Origin: Bog-756 sp963829235
Lineage (GTDB): Bacteria; Actinomycetota; Acidimicrobiia; Acidimicrobiales; RAAP-2
Assembly (NCBI GenBank): GCA_963829235.1
Contig: CAWHIF010000003.1
Span: 186,001-250,000 of the forward strand
Length of the DNA stretch: 64,000 nucleotides
Direction of reading: 5' to 3'
Shown here: piece after piece, positions 8,945-16,496 of the stretch
How the letters are laid out: each line of letters starts with the position of its first letter
Position numbering within the stretch: the stretch's first letter is position 1
Made by a program: the position numbers and the translations under genes
The notes under the pieces: model-generated
What the model saw: the letters and a program-made list of their open reading frames with translations, nothing else
Databases searched by the model: none
What the model was told of the DNA's origin: nothing

Positions 8945-8974
8945 CTTGACAGTTGAACCCGGCTTCAAGTCAAG
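8945..8974. promoter_or_regulatory. MerR-type operator between divergent genes
   Basis: An inverted repeat with arms CTTGAC-AG-TTGAA and TTCAA-GTCAAG around CCCGGC. The arms are perfect except for a 2-nt insertion. It sits 9 bp before the merR start at 8982 and 9 bp before the methyltransferase start, and includes a TTGAC-like -35. MerR proteins act on such dyads in elongated promoter spacers. Confidence 0.7.
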
Positions 8975-8981
8975 TGAGTAC

Positions 8982-9395
8982 ATGTCTGAGCCACTGTTGA
9001 CGATCGGGGAGGTCGCAGAACGAGCCCACCTTGCCACCTCGGCGCTCCGCTACTACGAACGCATCGGCCTGCTGGTCGCCGATACCCGAACGTCCGGGAA
9101 ACGCAGATACCGCGTCGCGACGCTGCGAAGGCTTGTCTTCATAGGCATGCTCCAAGATGCCGGCCTCGCCCTCGATGACATCGCCGGCATCCTCGAAGCT
9201 CCGGACGTCAGCGAATGGAAGGCCATCGCCCGGCGACGTCTCAGCGCCCTCGACCGGCAAATCGCCACGTTGCAAGAAGCCCGGGAGTACCTTTCCGGTG
9301 CGCTGCTCTGCCGGTACGATCACCCGGCAACGGACTGCAGGATCATGGCGGCCGAGATCGATCGCAGACTCGCAGTGGGCGGCAGCATGAAGTGA
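8982..9395 (+). CDS. MerR-family transcriptional regulator
   Basis: 137 aa: an N-terminal winged helix LLTIGEVAERAHLATSALRY with the family RYYERIGLL, a dimerisation helix (~75-110) and a short effector tail with LLCRYDHPATDC, so two Cys and a His that could sense a thiol-reactive compound or metal. Start chosen at ATG 8982 because the HTH begins 6 residues later; the upstream in-frame extension is intergenic operator DNA. Likely controls itself and the divergent methyltransferase. Confidence 0.88.
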   Translation: MSEPLLTIGEVAERAHLATSALRYYERIGLLVADTRTSGKRRYRVATLRRLVFIGMLQDAGLALDDIAGILEAPDVSEWKAIARRRLSALDRQIATLQEAREYLSGALLCRYDHPATDCRIMAAEIDRRLAVGGSMK

Positions 9396-9460
9396 ACCGG
9401 CGTCGGCTCGTTGCGCGACCTGGTCGGATGAGTAGTTGGCACCAGCTCCCTCCCCGAGTC

Positions 9461-11032
9461 TCAAGTACTGGGCGGCGTGGCCGTGCACCCCATGCACAGC
9501 CCGATCCGGTCGAACCAGGCCGGGATGGAGGGCGAGTCAGTGGGCGGGTTGGTCGGGAGCAGGACCGGTGCCCGTGGGGCTTGGTTGAAGTCGAAGTCAG
9601 CGACCATGTTGCCCAGGATCCTCTCGTCCTCACGGACGTCAGGCCTGGGATCGGGGCGACCGTCGGTCTTCGGGTTGAGCCTTGACCCACCCAGGAAGTC
9701 GTCCTCGATGAACTTGAGATAGGCATCGCTCGAGAGCGTCTGGTGGTCGATGAAGCCCGTCTTGGCGTAGGGCGAGATGACCATGGCCGGGACCCGCAGC
9801 CCGTAGCCGTTCTGGTCGACGGGAGGTGGCACGACTCCGTCGTAGAATCCACCCCAGTCGTCCCACTGCAAGAAGATGGCCGTCGAGTCCCAGTCGGGGC
9901 TCTTCATGGCCGCGTTGATGACGGCTGTGACATAGGCCTGGCCCTGGTGGACGCTGGCCGGCGGGTGCTCACTGTCGGCCTGGGACGGGGTGACCCACAT
10001 GACCGACGGTAGGGTTCCCTCCTTCGCCTCGGCGAAGTAGTTGTTCAGCGGCTGGATGTTGCGGAGCTGGTGGTCCTTCTGGACGTCCTCGAAGACGGGC
10101 AGCGGGTTCCAGATGCCGGGCGTGAGGTAGCTCTGCGCCACCGGAGGGCAGGTTACGGCCGAGTCGTCGTCGCAGTCGGGCTGGTCGCCCGTCTGCACGT
10201 AGTAGGCCCACGAGACGTGTCTGTTGTAGAGGAGCCAGGTGATATCCGTCCATGCATCGGTGATGTCAGCGGTGCCGGTGTCGATGGCCTGGTCCACATA
10301 CCTCTGCATCTGGAGCGGCGTGTACGGACCCTTGATGGCGTTCTTGCAGCTCATCGGACTCGGGCTCGAGCACCTGGCCGACCAGCCCGACACCAGATAG
10401 AGGTGATCGGGCAAGGACCACGAAGCGACCGGCTCGAACATGTGATCGTCGAGCGCAAAGTCCTTGGCGTAGGTCCAGTAGTTCGGGATCTCCGCCGCCG
10501 TGTGGTAGCCCATCACATCGGGCGTCGCCGAATTGGAGCACTCCGGGTTGTCGACCGTGGAGACGTTGACGCCGCACCCCTTCTTGGCGTTCGCCGCCTG
10601 GTTGACGAACCCGTCCATCTTCCCCCCGTCCACGTCAGCCTTGGCATTCGCTTCGCCGTGCGGCCCGCCCCCGTTGACGTCCGAAGTGTCGTGGTAGGGC
10701 GCCTGGCATCCGCCGGTCGGCGTCGGCACGCACACCGTTGGGACGCCCTGTTTCATGGGGATCCCGTCGGCGCCCGGGTAGGTCCCGAAGTAACTGTCGA
10801 AAGAACGGTTCTCCTGCTCGATAATGATGATGTGCTTGATCTTGTGAATGCCCGCGGCCACGTCGTAGTGGCCCGTCGGCCCACCGGCGACCCGTTCGGG
10901 AGGCGCGGCCGGCTGGGATCGCGAGCTACTGCAGGCGCTGAGCGACAACGCCAGGATGGCAACGCTGCCTGCGATGATCGTTCCGGCTGTTCGCCCGTGG
11001 GCACGGGCGCGACACGTTGTTCCTCGGGTCAT
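9461..11032 (-). CDS. Secreted phosphoesterase (phospholipase C / acid phosphatase family) lipoprotein
   Basis: 523 aa from ATG 11032. The N-terminus has a TM-like signal and lipobox LALSLSAC, so it is probably anchored outside the membrane. The PF04185 motif IIIIEQENRSFDSYFGTYPG follows, with later WSLPDHLYLVSGWS, LQWDDWGGFYDGVVPP and RVPAMVISPYAKTG, the metal-binding architecture of bacterial PLC-type phosphoesterases. The start overlaps the stop of the upstream RCC1-repeat gene (ATGA), indicating a two-gene operon. Substrate (phospholipid or phosphomonoester) not decidable. Confidence 0.87.
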   Translation of the reverse strand: MTRGTTCRARAHGRTAGTIIAGSVAILALSLSACSSSRSQPAAPPERVAGGPTGHYDVAAGIHKIKHIIIIEQENRSFDSYFGTYPGADGIPMKQGVPTVCVPTPTGGCQAPYHDTSDVNGGGPHGEANAKADVDGGKMDGFVNQAANAKKGCGVNVSTVDNPECSNSATPDVMGYHTAAEIPNYWTYAKDFALDDHMFEPVASWSLPDHLYLVSGWSARCSSPSPMSCKNAIKGPYTPLQMQRYVDQAIDTGTADITDAWTDITWLLYNRHVSWAYYVQTGDQPDCDDDSAVTCPPVAQSYLTPGIWNPLPVFEDVQKDHQLRNIQPLNNYFAEAKEGTLPSVMWVTPSQADSEHPPASVHQGQAYVTAVINAAMKSPDWDSTAIFLQWDDWGGFYDGVVPPPVDQNGYGLRVPAMVISPYAKTGFIDHQTLSSDAYLKFIEDDFLGGSRLNPKTDGRPDPRPDVREDERILGNMVADFDFNQAPRAPVLLPTNPPTDSPSIPAWFDRIGLCMGCTATPPST

Positions 11033-12243
11033 GAACCGGCACTGCGCTGAAGTCCGGCCACGTTCTGGGCTGTGGACGACACCTGTGTGAGGCGGATACC
11101 CACGCTGACCGGCTTGGTAGCGATGACCGGGCTTCCCCCGGTTCCGAGCTGTCCGCTCTTGTTGTCGCCCCAGGACCACAGGCGACCCGAGTTGTCGATG
11201 GCATAGCTGGCGTAGCCGCCGGAGCTGACCTTGACGAAGGTCACCCCGGGGGGCACGTCGACGCGCAGCGGGACGTCCGAACTCACCCTCGTGCCGTCAC
11301 CGAGCTGACCGCGGTCGTTGTTGCCCCATGCCCACACAGAGCCGTTGGCCAGGATGGCCACGGTCTGGCCGTTCTTGGCCCCGCTCCCGCCCTGAAACAC
11401 CTGTCGCACCGGGGTGGGCAACGTGACCTGCACGGGGACGGCACTGTCGGCGGTGGTGCCGTCGCCGAGCTGACCGGCGGCGTTGTAGCCCCAGTTGTAA
11501 TAGGCACCGGTGCTGAGGAGCGCCCCTGATCCTTCCCATGAGGCGGTCAAAGCCGTCACCCGGGCCGTGCTCGGTAAGCCGACGACAGGGACTGGACTCG
11601 AGCTGTCGGTGGTGGAGCCAGTGCCGAGAACGCCATACTGGCCTGAGCCACAGGCGTAGACCTTGCCCCCCGAGGAGAAGAGCGAGTGCGTGCGCGCCCC
11701 GGTGGCGAGGGTCACGTCGCCGAGCGGAAGCTCGCTCGGACGGAGCTCCATGAGACCGGACAGGCAGAGGTCGCCGCCGACGTTGAAGCCCCAGCCCCAG
11801 GCGTGGCCGCGCGAGTCGATGGCCAACGCACCGTCGAAGGGCATGGGGTTCGCCAACGAGGTGATCATGACGCCCGAGGGAAAATCGACCCTCACAGCTC
11901 GGGTCGAGTAGGCGGGGTGTCCCCCATTACCGAGCTCGCCGTAGCTGGCAACTCCCCAGGCCCACACCGCTCCGCTCGAGGTCAGCGCGTAGCCGTCGGA
12001 GTTCGAAGTGGCTATCTGTACGACCTGGCCGCTTATTCCGGGAATCGGAGTTGGCCTGTCGAGCTGCAGCTGACTGATGGCGCCCCGGTTCCCGACCACG
12101 CCAAATCTGTAGACGAGGGTGGTGGAGGGCGGTTGGGAGCCGGCGCTCCCTGATCCGCAAGCGGTGAGCACCAGAGTCGAGATGCAGAAAAGAGCGGAGG
12201 CCCACAGGGGCCGCGGGTGTCTGGTTGTGATGGCAGACCACAT
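11029..12243 (-). CDS. RCC1-repeat lipoprotein
   Basis: 404 aa. Signal sequence with lipobox LVLTAC, then about seven RCC1-type beta-propeller blades; clear units are VWAWGVASYGELGNGG, YYNWGYNAAGQLGDGT, VWAWGNNDRGQLGDGT and LWSWGDNKSGQLGTGG. Likely an extracytoplasmic protein-binding propeller; its role is unknown. ATG 12243 was chosen over a TTG six codons upstream because it directly precedes a good signal peptide. Translationally coupled to the downstream phosphoesterase. Confidence 0.85.
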   Translation of the reverse strand: MWSAITTRHPRPLWASALFCISTLVLTACGSGSAGSQPPSTTLVYRFGVVGNRGAISQLQLDRPTPIPGISGQVVQIATSNSDGYALTSSGAVWAWGVASYGELGNGGHPAYSTRAVRVDFPSGVMITSLANPMPFDGALAIDSRGHAWGWGFNVGGDLCLSGLMELRPSELPLGDVTLATGARTHSLFSSGGKVYACGSGQYGVLGTGSTTDSSSPVPVVGLPSTARVTALTASWEGSGALLSTGAYYNWGYNAAGQLGDGTTADSAVPVQVTLPTPVRQVFQGGSGAKNGQTVAILANGSVWAWGNNDRGQLGDGTRVSSDVPLRVDVPPGVTFVKVSSGGYASYAIDNSGRLWSWGDNKSGQLGTGGSPVIATKPVSVGIRLTQVSSTAQNVAGLQRSAGS

Positions 12244-12266
12244 AGTCAGAGTATCGGGCAACAGCC

Positions 12267-12295
12267 ATTAACTGTCAACTGAGTTGACAGTTAAT
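12267..12295. promoter_or_regulatory. 29-bp perfect palindrome (MarR-type operator)
   Basis: Arms ATTAACTGTCAAC and GTTGACAGTTAAT are perfectly complementary around TGA. It lies between the divergent RCC1 lipoprotein gene (start 12243) and the marR gene (start 12323), and includes TTGACA. AT-rich in a GC-rich background, it is the expected binding site of the adjacent MarR protein. Confidence 0.85.
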
Positions 12296-12322
12296 GCTAC
12301 GATACCGAAGGTGGGCTCCGAG

Positions 12323-12997
12323 ATGCCTCCTTCGGACCGCGACGGCGGAGCCGACGAATTGACGGCGACGACAGCGGTTCCGCCGCCAGCGGTTCCGCCG
12401 CCATCGGCTGGGTCGCCATCGGTTCCGCCGCCATCGGCTGGGTCGCCATCGGTTCCGCCGCCATCGGCTGGGTCGCCATCGGCTGGGTCACCATCGATCG
12501 GGCTGCCATCGGCTGGGTCGCCATCGGCTGGGTCACCATCGATCGGGCTCGGTCCGGCGCTACGACGTGCCTGGATCGGCTATCAAATTCGACTCGACAA
12601 CGCGATGGCTGATGCCGGATTCGGCGAGCGGAGATTCCCCGATGGCCGGGTGCTCAGGCTGTGCACGGCTCCGTCCGGGTCAACGATCTCGGCCATCGGA
12701 CGCGAGCTCGGCATCACCCGCCAAGGCGCCACCAAGGTCGTCGGGCACCTCCGCGAAGCTGGCTACGTCGCCGTCGCCGATTCGGCGAGCAGCAGGAGGG
12801 AAAAGTCGGTGACGCTGACTCCCCGCGGGAACGATTACCTCCAAGCCCAGCGAGCGGCGGCTCGGATGATCGAGGACGAGCTGACGGCCTTGCTCGGGGA
12901 AGAGGGGTTTTCCGGCCTGTTCGCTTTGCTCGACGCGCTGGGCGATGGTGAAAGCGTAAGGATGCGCACGTACCTTCGACGTTCGTCCCGGCTCTGA
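12323..12997 (+). CDS. MarR-family transcriptional regulator with Pro/Ser-repeat N-terminal extension
   Basis: 224 aa. Residues ~80-224 form a winged-helix MarR domain with the recognition region IGRELGITRQGATKVVGHL and wing VADSASSRREKSVTLTPRG. Residues ~20-78 are a repetitive linker, VPPPSAGSPS x3 then AGSPS/IGLPS units, which is odd for a ~145-aa family. Start ATG 12323 has GAAGGTGGG upstream; a TTG at 12284 lies inside the operator and is less likely. It probably represses itself and the divergent RCC1/phosphoesterase operon, and may affect the convergent MFS gene. Confidence 0.87.
   Translation: MPPSDRDGGADELTATTAVPPPAVPPPSAGSPSVPPPSAGSPSVPPPSAGSPSAGSPSIGLPSAGSPSAGSPSIGLGPALRRAWIGYQIRLDNAMADAGFGERRFPDGRVLRLCTAPSGSTISAIGRELGITRQGATKVVGHLREAGYVAVADSASSRREKSVTLTPRGNDYLQAQRAAARMIEDELTALLGEEGFSGLFALLDALGDGESVRMRTYLRRSSRL
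12391..12555. repeat. 30-bp (x3) and 15-bp tandem repeats in the marR linker
   Basis: Three identical 30-bp units begin at 12391, 12421 and 12451, followed by 15-bp variants of the CCATCGGCTGGGTCG type. All keep frame and encode Pro/Ser/Gly-rich linker. Confidence 0.95.
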
Positions 12998-13057
12998 GAC
13001 CCACTCCAGGCACCCGTGAGGTTTCGACTGCATTTGGTGCCCTCGCCATCTTTCCAC

Positions 13058-14569
13058 TCACTCCATGCGGGCGCGGATCGACCGCTCCAACGGGCCACCT
13101 TCCCGCAGACCAGCGATGACGCCGGCCACTACCGCCAGCGCGGCCAGGAACAGCGCTGAGACGGTGAAGGCGTGTGCCACCGACCACGACGCCGAGGATC
13201 GACCGCCGGCGACATCGAACACGAGCCCGGTCAGCGCCAGGCCGAGGGCGGTGCCCATCCCCCTCGTCATGTTGAGCACGCCCGAGGCCAGGCCCGACTG
13301 CGCCTGGGGAACCGAACCCATGATTGCGGCGTTGTTCGGAGGTGTGAACAGACCCAGTCCGATCCCCACGGCGGCCAGCAATGTCAGGAACACCAGGGTC
13401 GTCGGCCGCAGCGCACCCAGCACGGCCAGCGCACCGGCCACGGTGGCCATACCCGCCATGGTCAGTGGCCGGGCTCCGAGTCGATCAGCCAAACGCCCGG
13501 CCAGTGGCGCAGTGGCCCCCAGGGCCAATGGCATGGCCATCAGCTCGAGACCGGCACGTCCCGAGCCGAACCGCAGACCACGCTCGAGGTAGAAGGGCAC
13601 GAGGAAGAGCACGCCGAACATGACCAGGTAAGAGAGCATGCCGCTGGCGATCCCGGCGCTGAAGCGGGCTCGCCGGAAGAGGGCCATATCGAGCATCGGC
13701 TCACTGCATCGGACTTCACGCCGGACGAATCCGATGCCGAGGACGATGCCGACCACAAACAGCCCGATGATCGGGGCCGAGGTCCATCCCTTCGCATTGC
13801 CGAAGGAGATGGCGGTGAACACGGCCACGACGGCCGGGAAGAACAGTGCCAGTCCGGTCCAGTCGAAACGCACGCGGGCCTGGAGGTGCCGGCTGCGGGG
13901 AACGAGGAGCAGTCCGGCGACCATGCCGAGCACCCCGAACGGGACGTTGACGAAGAAGATCAGGCGCCACCCGCCGACCGCCAACAGGAAGCCTCCGACC
14001 GACGGACCCAGGGCCAGGCCGACGGCTTGGGCGGCGCCTTGGATCCCGATGGCCTTGCCCAGCGACGTCCTGGGCACCGCCAGCACGATGATGGCCACAC
14101 TGTTGGCCTGCAGCAGCGCGGCCCCCACAGCCTGGAGCGCCCGGAACCCGATCAACATGCCCAGGTTCGGGGCCAGTCCACACAGGGCGGATCCGACGAT
14201 GAAGATCCCGAAGCCGTAGACATAGAGGAGCTTGCGTCCCCACATGTCGGCGAACCGACCGACCGCGGCCACCGTGGCCACCAGAACCAGGAGGTAGCTC
14301 AGACCCACCCAGGTCACCGCACCGACACTGGCGTGGAACGTCCGCTGCAACGTGGGCAGTGCGACGGTGACGATACTGGCGTCGAGCTGACCCATGAAGG
14401 CCCCGATGCAGACCGCGGCCACCGCCAGCCAGAAGGCGTTGGGTCGACGCCTGATCACTTCGGGGCGCCTCGGCTCGACCACCAGGTGCTGCCATCCCAC
14501 CGGCCTCACCTCATCGAGGGCATCCACTCCTTCGATTGTGCTGGTCTTCCGTCCAGAATGATAATACAT
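13058..14569 (-). CDS. MFS multidrug exporter, 14-TM DHA2 type
   Basis: 503 aa. The N-terminus (~45 aa) is soluble, then about 14 hydrophobic segments. DHA2 motifs are visible: GAFMGQLDASIVTVALPT in TM1 and RFADMWGRKLLYVYG (motif A). Likely a proton-driven drug or metabolite exporter. It is divergent from a LysR regulator and convergent with the MarR gene; either may control it. The first in-frame ATG (14569) was taken as start. Confidence 0.9.
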   Translation of the reverse strand: MYYHSGRKTSTIEGVDALDEVRPVGWQHLVVEPRRPEVIRRRPNAFWLAVAAVCIGAFMGQLDASIVTVALPTLQRTFHASVGAVTWVGLSYLLVLVATVAAVGRFADMWGRKLLYVYGFGIFIVGSALCGLAPNLGMLIGFRALQAVGAALLQANSVAIIVLAVPRTSLGKAIGIQGAAQAVGLALGPSVGGFLLAVGGWRLIFFVNVPFGVLGMVAGLLLVPRSRHLQARVRFDWTGLALFFPAVVAVFTAISFGNAKGWTSAPIIGLFVVGIVLGIGFVRREVRCSEPMLDMALFRRARFSAGIASGMLSYLVMFGVLFLVPFYLERGLRFGSGRAGLELMAMPLALGATAPLAGRLADRLGARPLTMAGMATVAGALAVLGALRPTTLVFLTLLAAVGIGLGLFTPPNNAAIMGSVPQAQSGLASGVLNMTRGMGTALGLALTGLVFDVAGGRSSASWSVAHAFTVSALFLAALAVVAGVIAGLREGGPLERSIRARME

Positions 14570-14576
14570 ATTTCTT

Positions 14577-14590
14577 CTTATATCGATAAG
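14577..14590. promoter_or_regulatory. Candidate LysR box
   Basis: CTTAT-ATCG-ATAAG dyad 8 bp before the lysR start and 7 bp before the MFS start, within an AT-rich tract (ATAATACATATTTCTTC). LysR proteins bind T-N11-A dyads between divergent genes; assignment is inferred from position. Confidence 0.5.
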
Positions 14591-14598
14591 CTCTGCAA

Positions 14599-15480
14599 AT
14601 GGATACCCGTCGCCTCCAACACTTCGTAGCCGTCGTTGACCACGGCGGGTTCACCGCGGCGGCGAAGGCGACGTTCGTCTCCCAACCCGCCCTCTCCCTG
14701 GCCGTCAAAGAGTTGGAAGCCGATCTCGGCACCCCTCTCTTTGACAGGATCGGCCGGAGGGTCCAGCTCACCGCGGCCGGAACCGCACTCCTCGGGCCGG
14801 CCCGTCAGGTGCTCCGCGACCTCGAGACCGGTCGGGCCGCAGTGACGGCCGTCTCCGGGCTGGAGTCAGGCGTCCTGTCCTTGGTGTGCCTTCCGACCCT
14901 CGCCGCCGACCCCACGGCGACCCTCATCGGCCGGTTCCGCCGTCACCATCCGGGCGTTCGCGTCGACCTCGCCGCTCCCGAGGACTCTCGCGAACTGTTC
15001 GAACTGGTCGAAACGGGAACATCCGAGCTGGGACTCACCGACGCGCTGGGCGTCCCCGACGCACTCGAGTTCACCGGGCTCGGGTCGCAGGTGCTCGTCT
15101 TCATCCTCCCCCCCGGAACGGCCAGAGTCGTCTCCGCGTCGGCGACACTGGTCGACTTCGAGGACACCCTGTTCGTGGCATCTCCCGAAGGGACCTCCAC
15201 CCGACGCCTTCTCGACGAACGACTGGAGTCGGTTGGGCTTCATCCGAAGCTGGCGGTCGTGTCGGCTCAGCGAGACGCCATTCTTCCTCTTGTCCTAGCC
15301 GGTGCCGGGGCTGCGCTCGTACCTGAGTCGACGGCCCTCGTCGCCGAAGGGCTCGGCGCAGTGATCGCCCGACCGGACCCTCCGGCTGTCCGGGAACTGG
15401 CTCTGGTCTATCGGGCCGGTGCCCTCTCCCCCGCCGCCGCTCGATTCGCCGAGTTGGCCTGCCTTCTCCCGGCTTCATAG
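14599..15480 (+). CDS. LysR-family transcriptional regulator
   Basis: 293 aa, standard length. N-terminal HTH LQHFVAVVDHGGFTAAAKAT followed by SQPALSLAVKELEADLG and PLFDRIGRRVQLTAAG. The C-terminal two-lobe effector domain is intact (AGAGAALVPESTALV). The ATG at 14599 is the only sensible start. Divergent from the MFS exporter, its probable target. Confidence 0.93.
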   Translation: MDTRRLQHFVAVVDHGGFTAAAKATFVSQPALSLAVKELEADLGTPLFDRIGRRVQLTAAGTALLGPARQVLRDLETGRAAVTAVSGLESGVLSLVCLPTLAADPTATLIGRFRRHHPGVRVDLAAPEDSRELFELVETGTSELGLTDALGVPDALEFTGLGSQVLVFILPPGTARVVSASATLVDFEDTLFVASPEGTSTRRLLDERLESVGLHPKLAVVSAQRDAILPLVLAGAGAALVPESTALVAEGLGAVIARPDPPAVRELALVYRAGALSPAAARFAELACLLPAS

Positions 15481-15566
15481 AGATACATTCGGTATCAGTT
15501 ACCTCAGCCTGAATCAGGTCGATGAACGTCGGTTCAGGGATCGGTTGATCGGCCGAGCGGTTGCGA

Positions 15567-15809
15567 TCAGGAAGCCGGGAAGTGAACGGTTCCGCACGCA
15601 GAGCAGTAGTCGATCTGAGTTCCATCTGCGGTTGTGGCGACGGTCTTCACCTTGTCCTCGGCGCAGACCTTGCACCTTCTACCCCTTCCGGCCACTTTGT
15701 CAGGTCCGGAGCCGAGCCAGCCCTGCGTGCCACATTCCCTGCAACCGAGCACCTGACCTTTGCGCACAAAGCTAGGTCTTCCGCATCCAGGGCACTTATA
15801 CCTGGCCAT
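15567..15809 (-). CDS. Small double zinc-ribbon protein
   Basis: 80 aa with four CxxC pairs: CPGC at residue 6, CREC near 23, CKVC near 46 and CSAC near 69, consistent with two zinc ribbons. No family name is recognised with confidence. It lies downstream of the CoA-disulfide reductase remnant on the same strand and may have belonged to that transcript. ATG start at 15809. Confidence 0.65.
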   Translation of the reverse strand: MARYKCPGCGRPSFVRKGQVLGCRECGTQGWLGSGPDKVAGRGRRCKVCAEDKVKTVATTADGTQIDYCSACGTVHFPAS

Positions 15810-15819
15810 TCACGAGGAT

Positions 15820-16318
15820 ACCTACTTGGTGGGCGCCACGTGTCGGGGCACTCCAGTTCGCCACTCACAGGGATGGCGAGCTCAGGGTCGAGTGGAGCCA
15901 GGACTTGCAGGGTTGCCTCGACGATGGTGAGCTCGAAGGCTTCCCGACGAGGTTCTCGGCCATCTCCAGCCCGATGAAGCCGGCGCCGACGACCGCAGAC
16001 GTGTTCGGCGCTCCATCGATTTCAGTCGCCAGTGCGTCCTCGACGTTTCTCAGCGTCCGCACCCTGCCATACGAAGAGTGGGCGGTCGCATCGGAGCGGC
16101 CCCATGCTCAGGACGAGCATGCCTGAGGCCGCGACGTCCTCCTGGCCGCTGACCGTTGATCTGGCCCGGACCGTGCCTGCCATCCTGTCGATCGCTACGG
16201 CCGCCCGGTTGACTCTGGCATCGAGTCGAATGCGGTCGAAGAGTTGTTCGTCAACGAGAGAACCACGACCTTCTCGTGGCAGATGGCGCCTGAGTAGTCC
16301 GACACCGGCAACGCTCAT
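15820..16318 (-). pseudogene. Remnant of CoA-disulfide / CoA-persulfide reductase (FAD/NAD-dependent)
   Basis: Two frames together match the central part of CoA-disulfide reductases: SVDEQLFDRIRLDARVNRA and AVAIDRMAGTVRAR, then LRNVEDALATEIDG, the NAD-domain GAGFIGLEMAENLVG and, after a further -1 shift, FELTIVEATLQVLAPLDPEL. The N-terminal FAD-binding region with its active-site Cys and the whole C-terminal domain are missing, so this is a truncated, frameshifted pseudogene. Such enzymes reduce CoA disulfide, polysulfide or persulfide, fitting the adjoining sulfur island. Confidence 0.75.
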
Positions 16319-16405
16319 CCCTGGGCACGTCGCCCACTACCTGTTCGATATGGGCTCCACAGCCCTTCCACCTCGGACGACCGCATTTCTCGCACCACGA
16401 CGGCG
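16285..16405 (-). pseudogene. Small cysteine-rich protein fragment without start codon
   Basis: The frame reads WCEKCGRPRWKGCGAHIEQV then ERCRC, the pattern of a short actinobacterial Cys/His protein seen beside CsoR-like genes. No in-frame ATG/GTG/TTG precedes it before the operator at 16414, and it runs into the reductase remnant, so it is probably a 5'- and 3'-damaged leftover. Confidence 0.45.
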
Positions 16406-16413
16406 CTTGGGTT

Positions 16414-16431
16414 GATACCCCTAGGGGTATC
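16414..16431. promoter_or_regulatory. CsoR/CstR-type operator 1
   Basis: Perfect 18-bp palindrome GATACCCCTAGGGGTATC, the AT-flanked C4/G4 dyad recognised by CsoR/CstR tetramers. It lies between the decayed minus-strand reductase unit and the plus-strand MMPL-cstR operon. Confidence 0.8.
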
Positions 16432-16445
16432 TTGTATAGTTCCCC

Positions 16446-16465
16446 ATATACCCCCACCGGTATAT
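16446..16465. promoter_or_regulatory. CsoR/CstR-type operator 2
   Basis: Imperfect dyad ATATACC-CCCACC-GGTATAT, 15 bp after operator 1 and 31 bp before the MMPL ATG. Paired sites suggest cooperative repression of the operon encoding the first CstR-like protein. Confidence 0.7.
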
Positions 16466-16496
16466 ACAGCCGGCCCGACCCAAAGGACTGCTCCCC

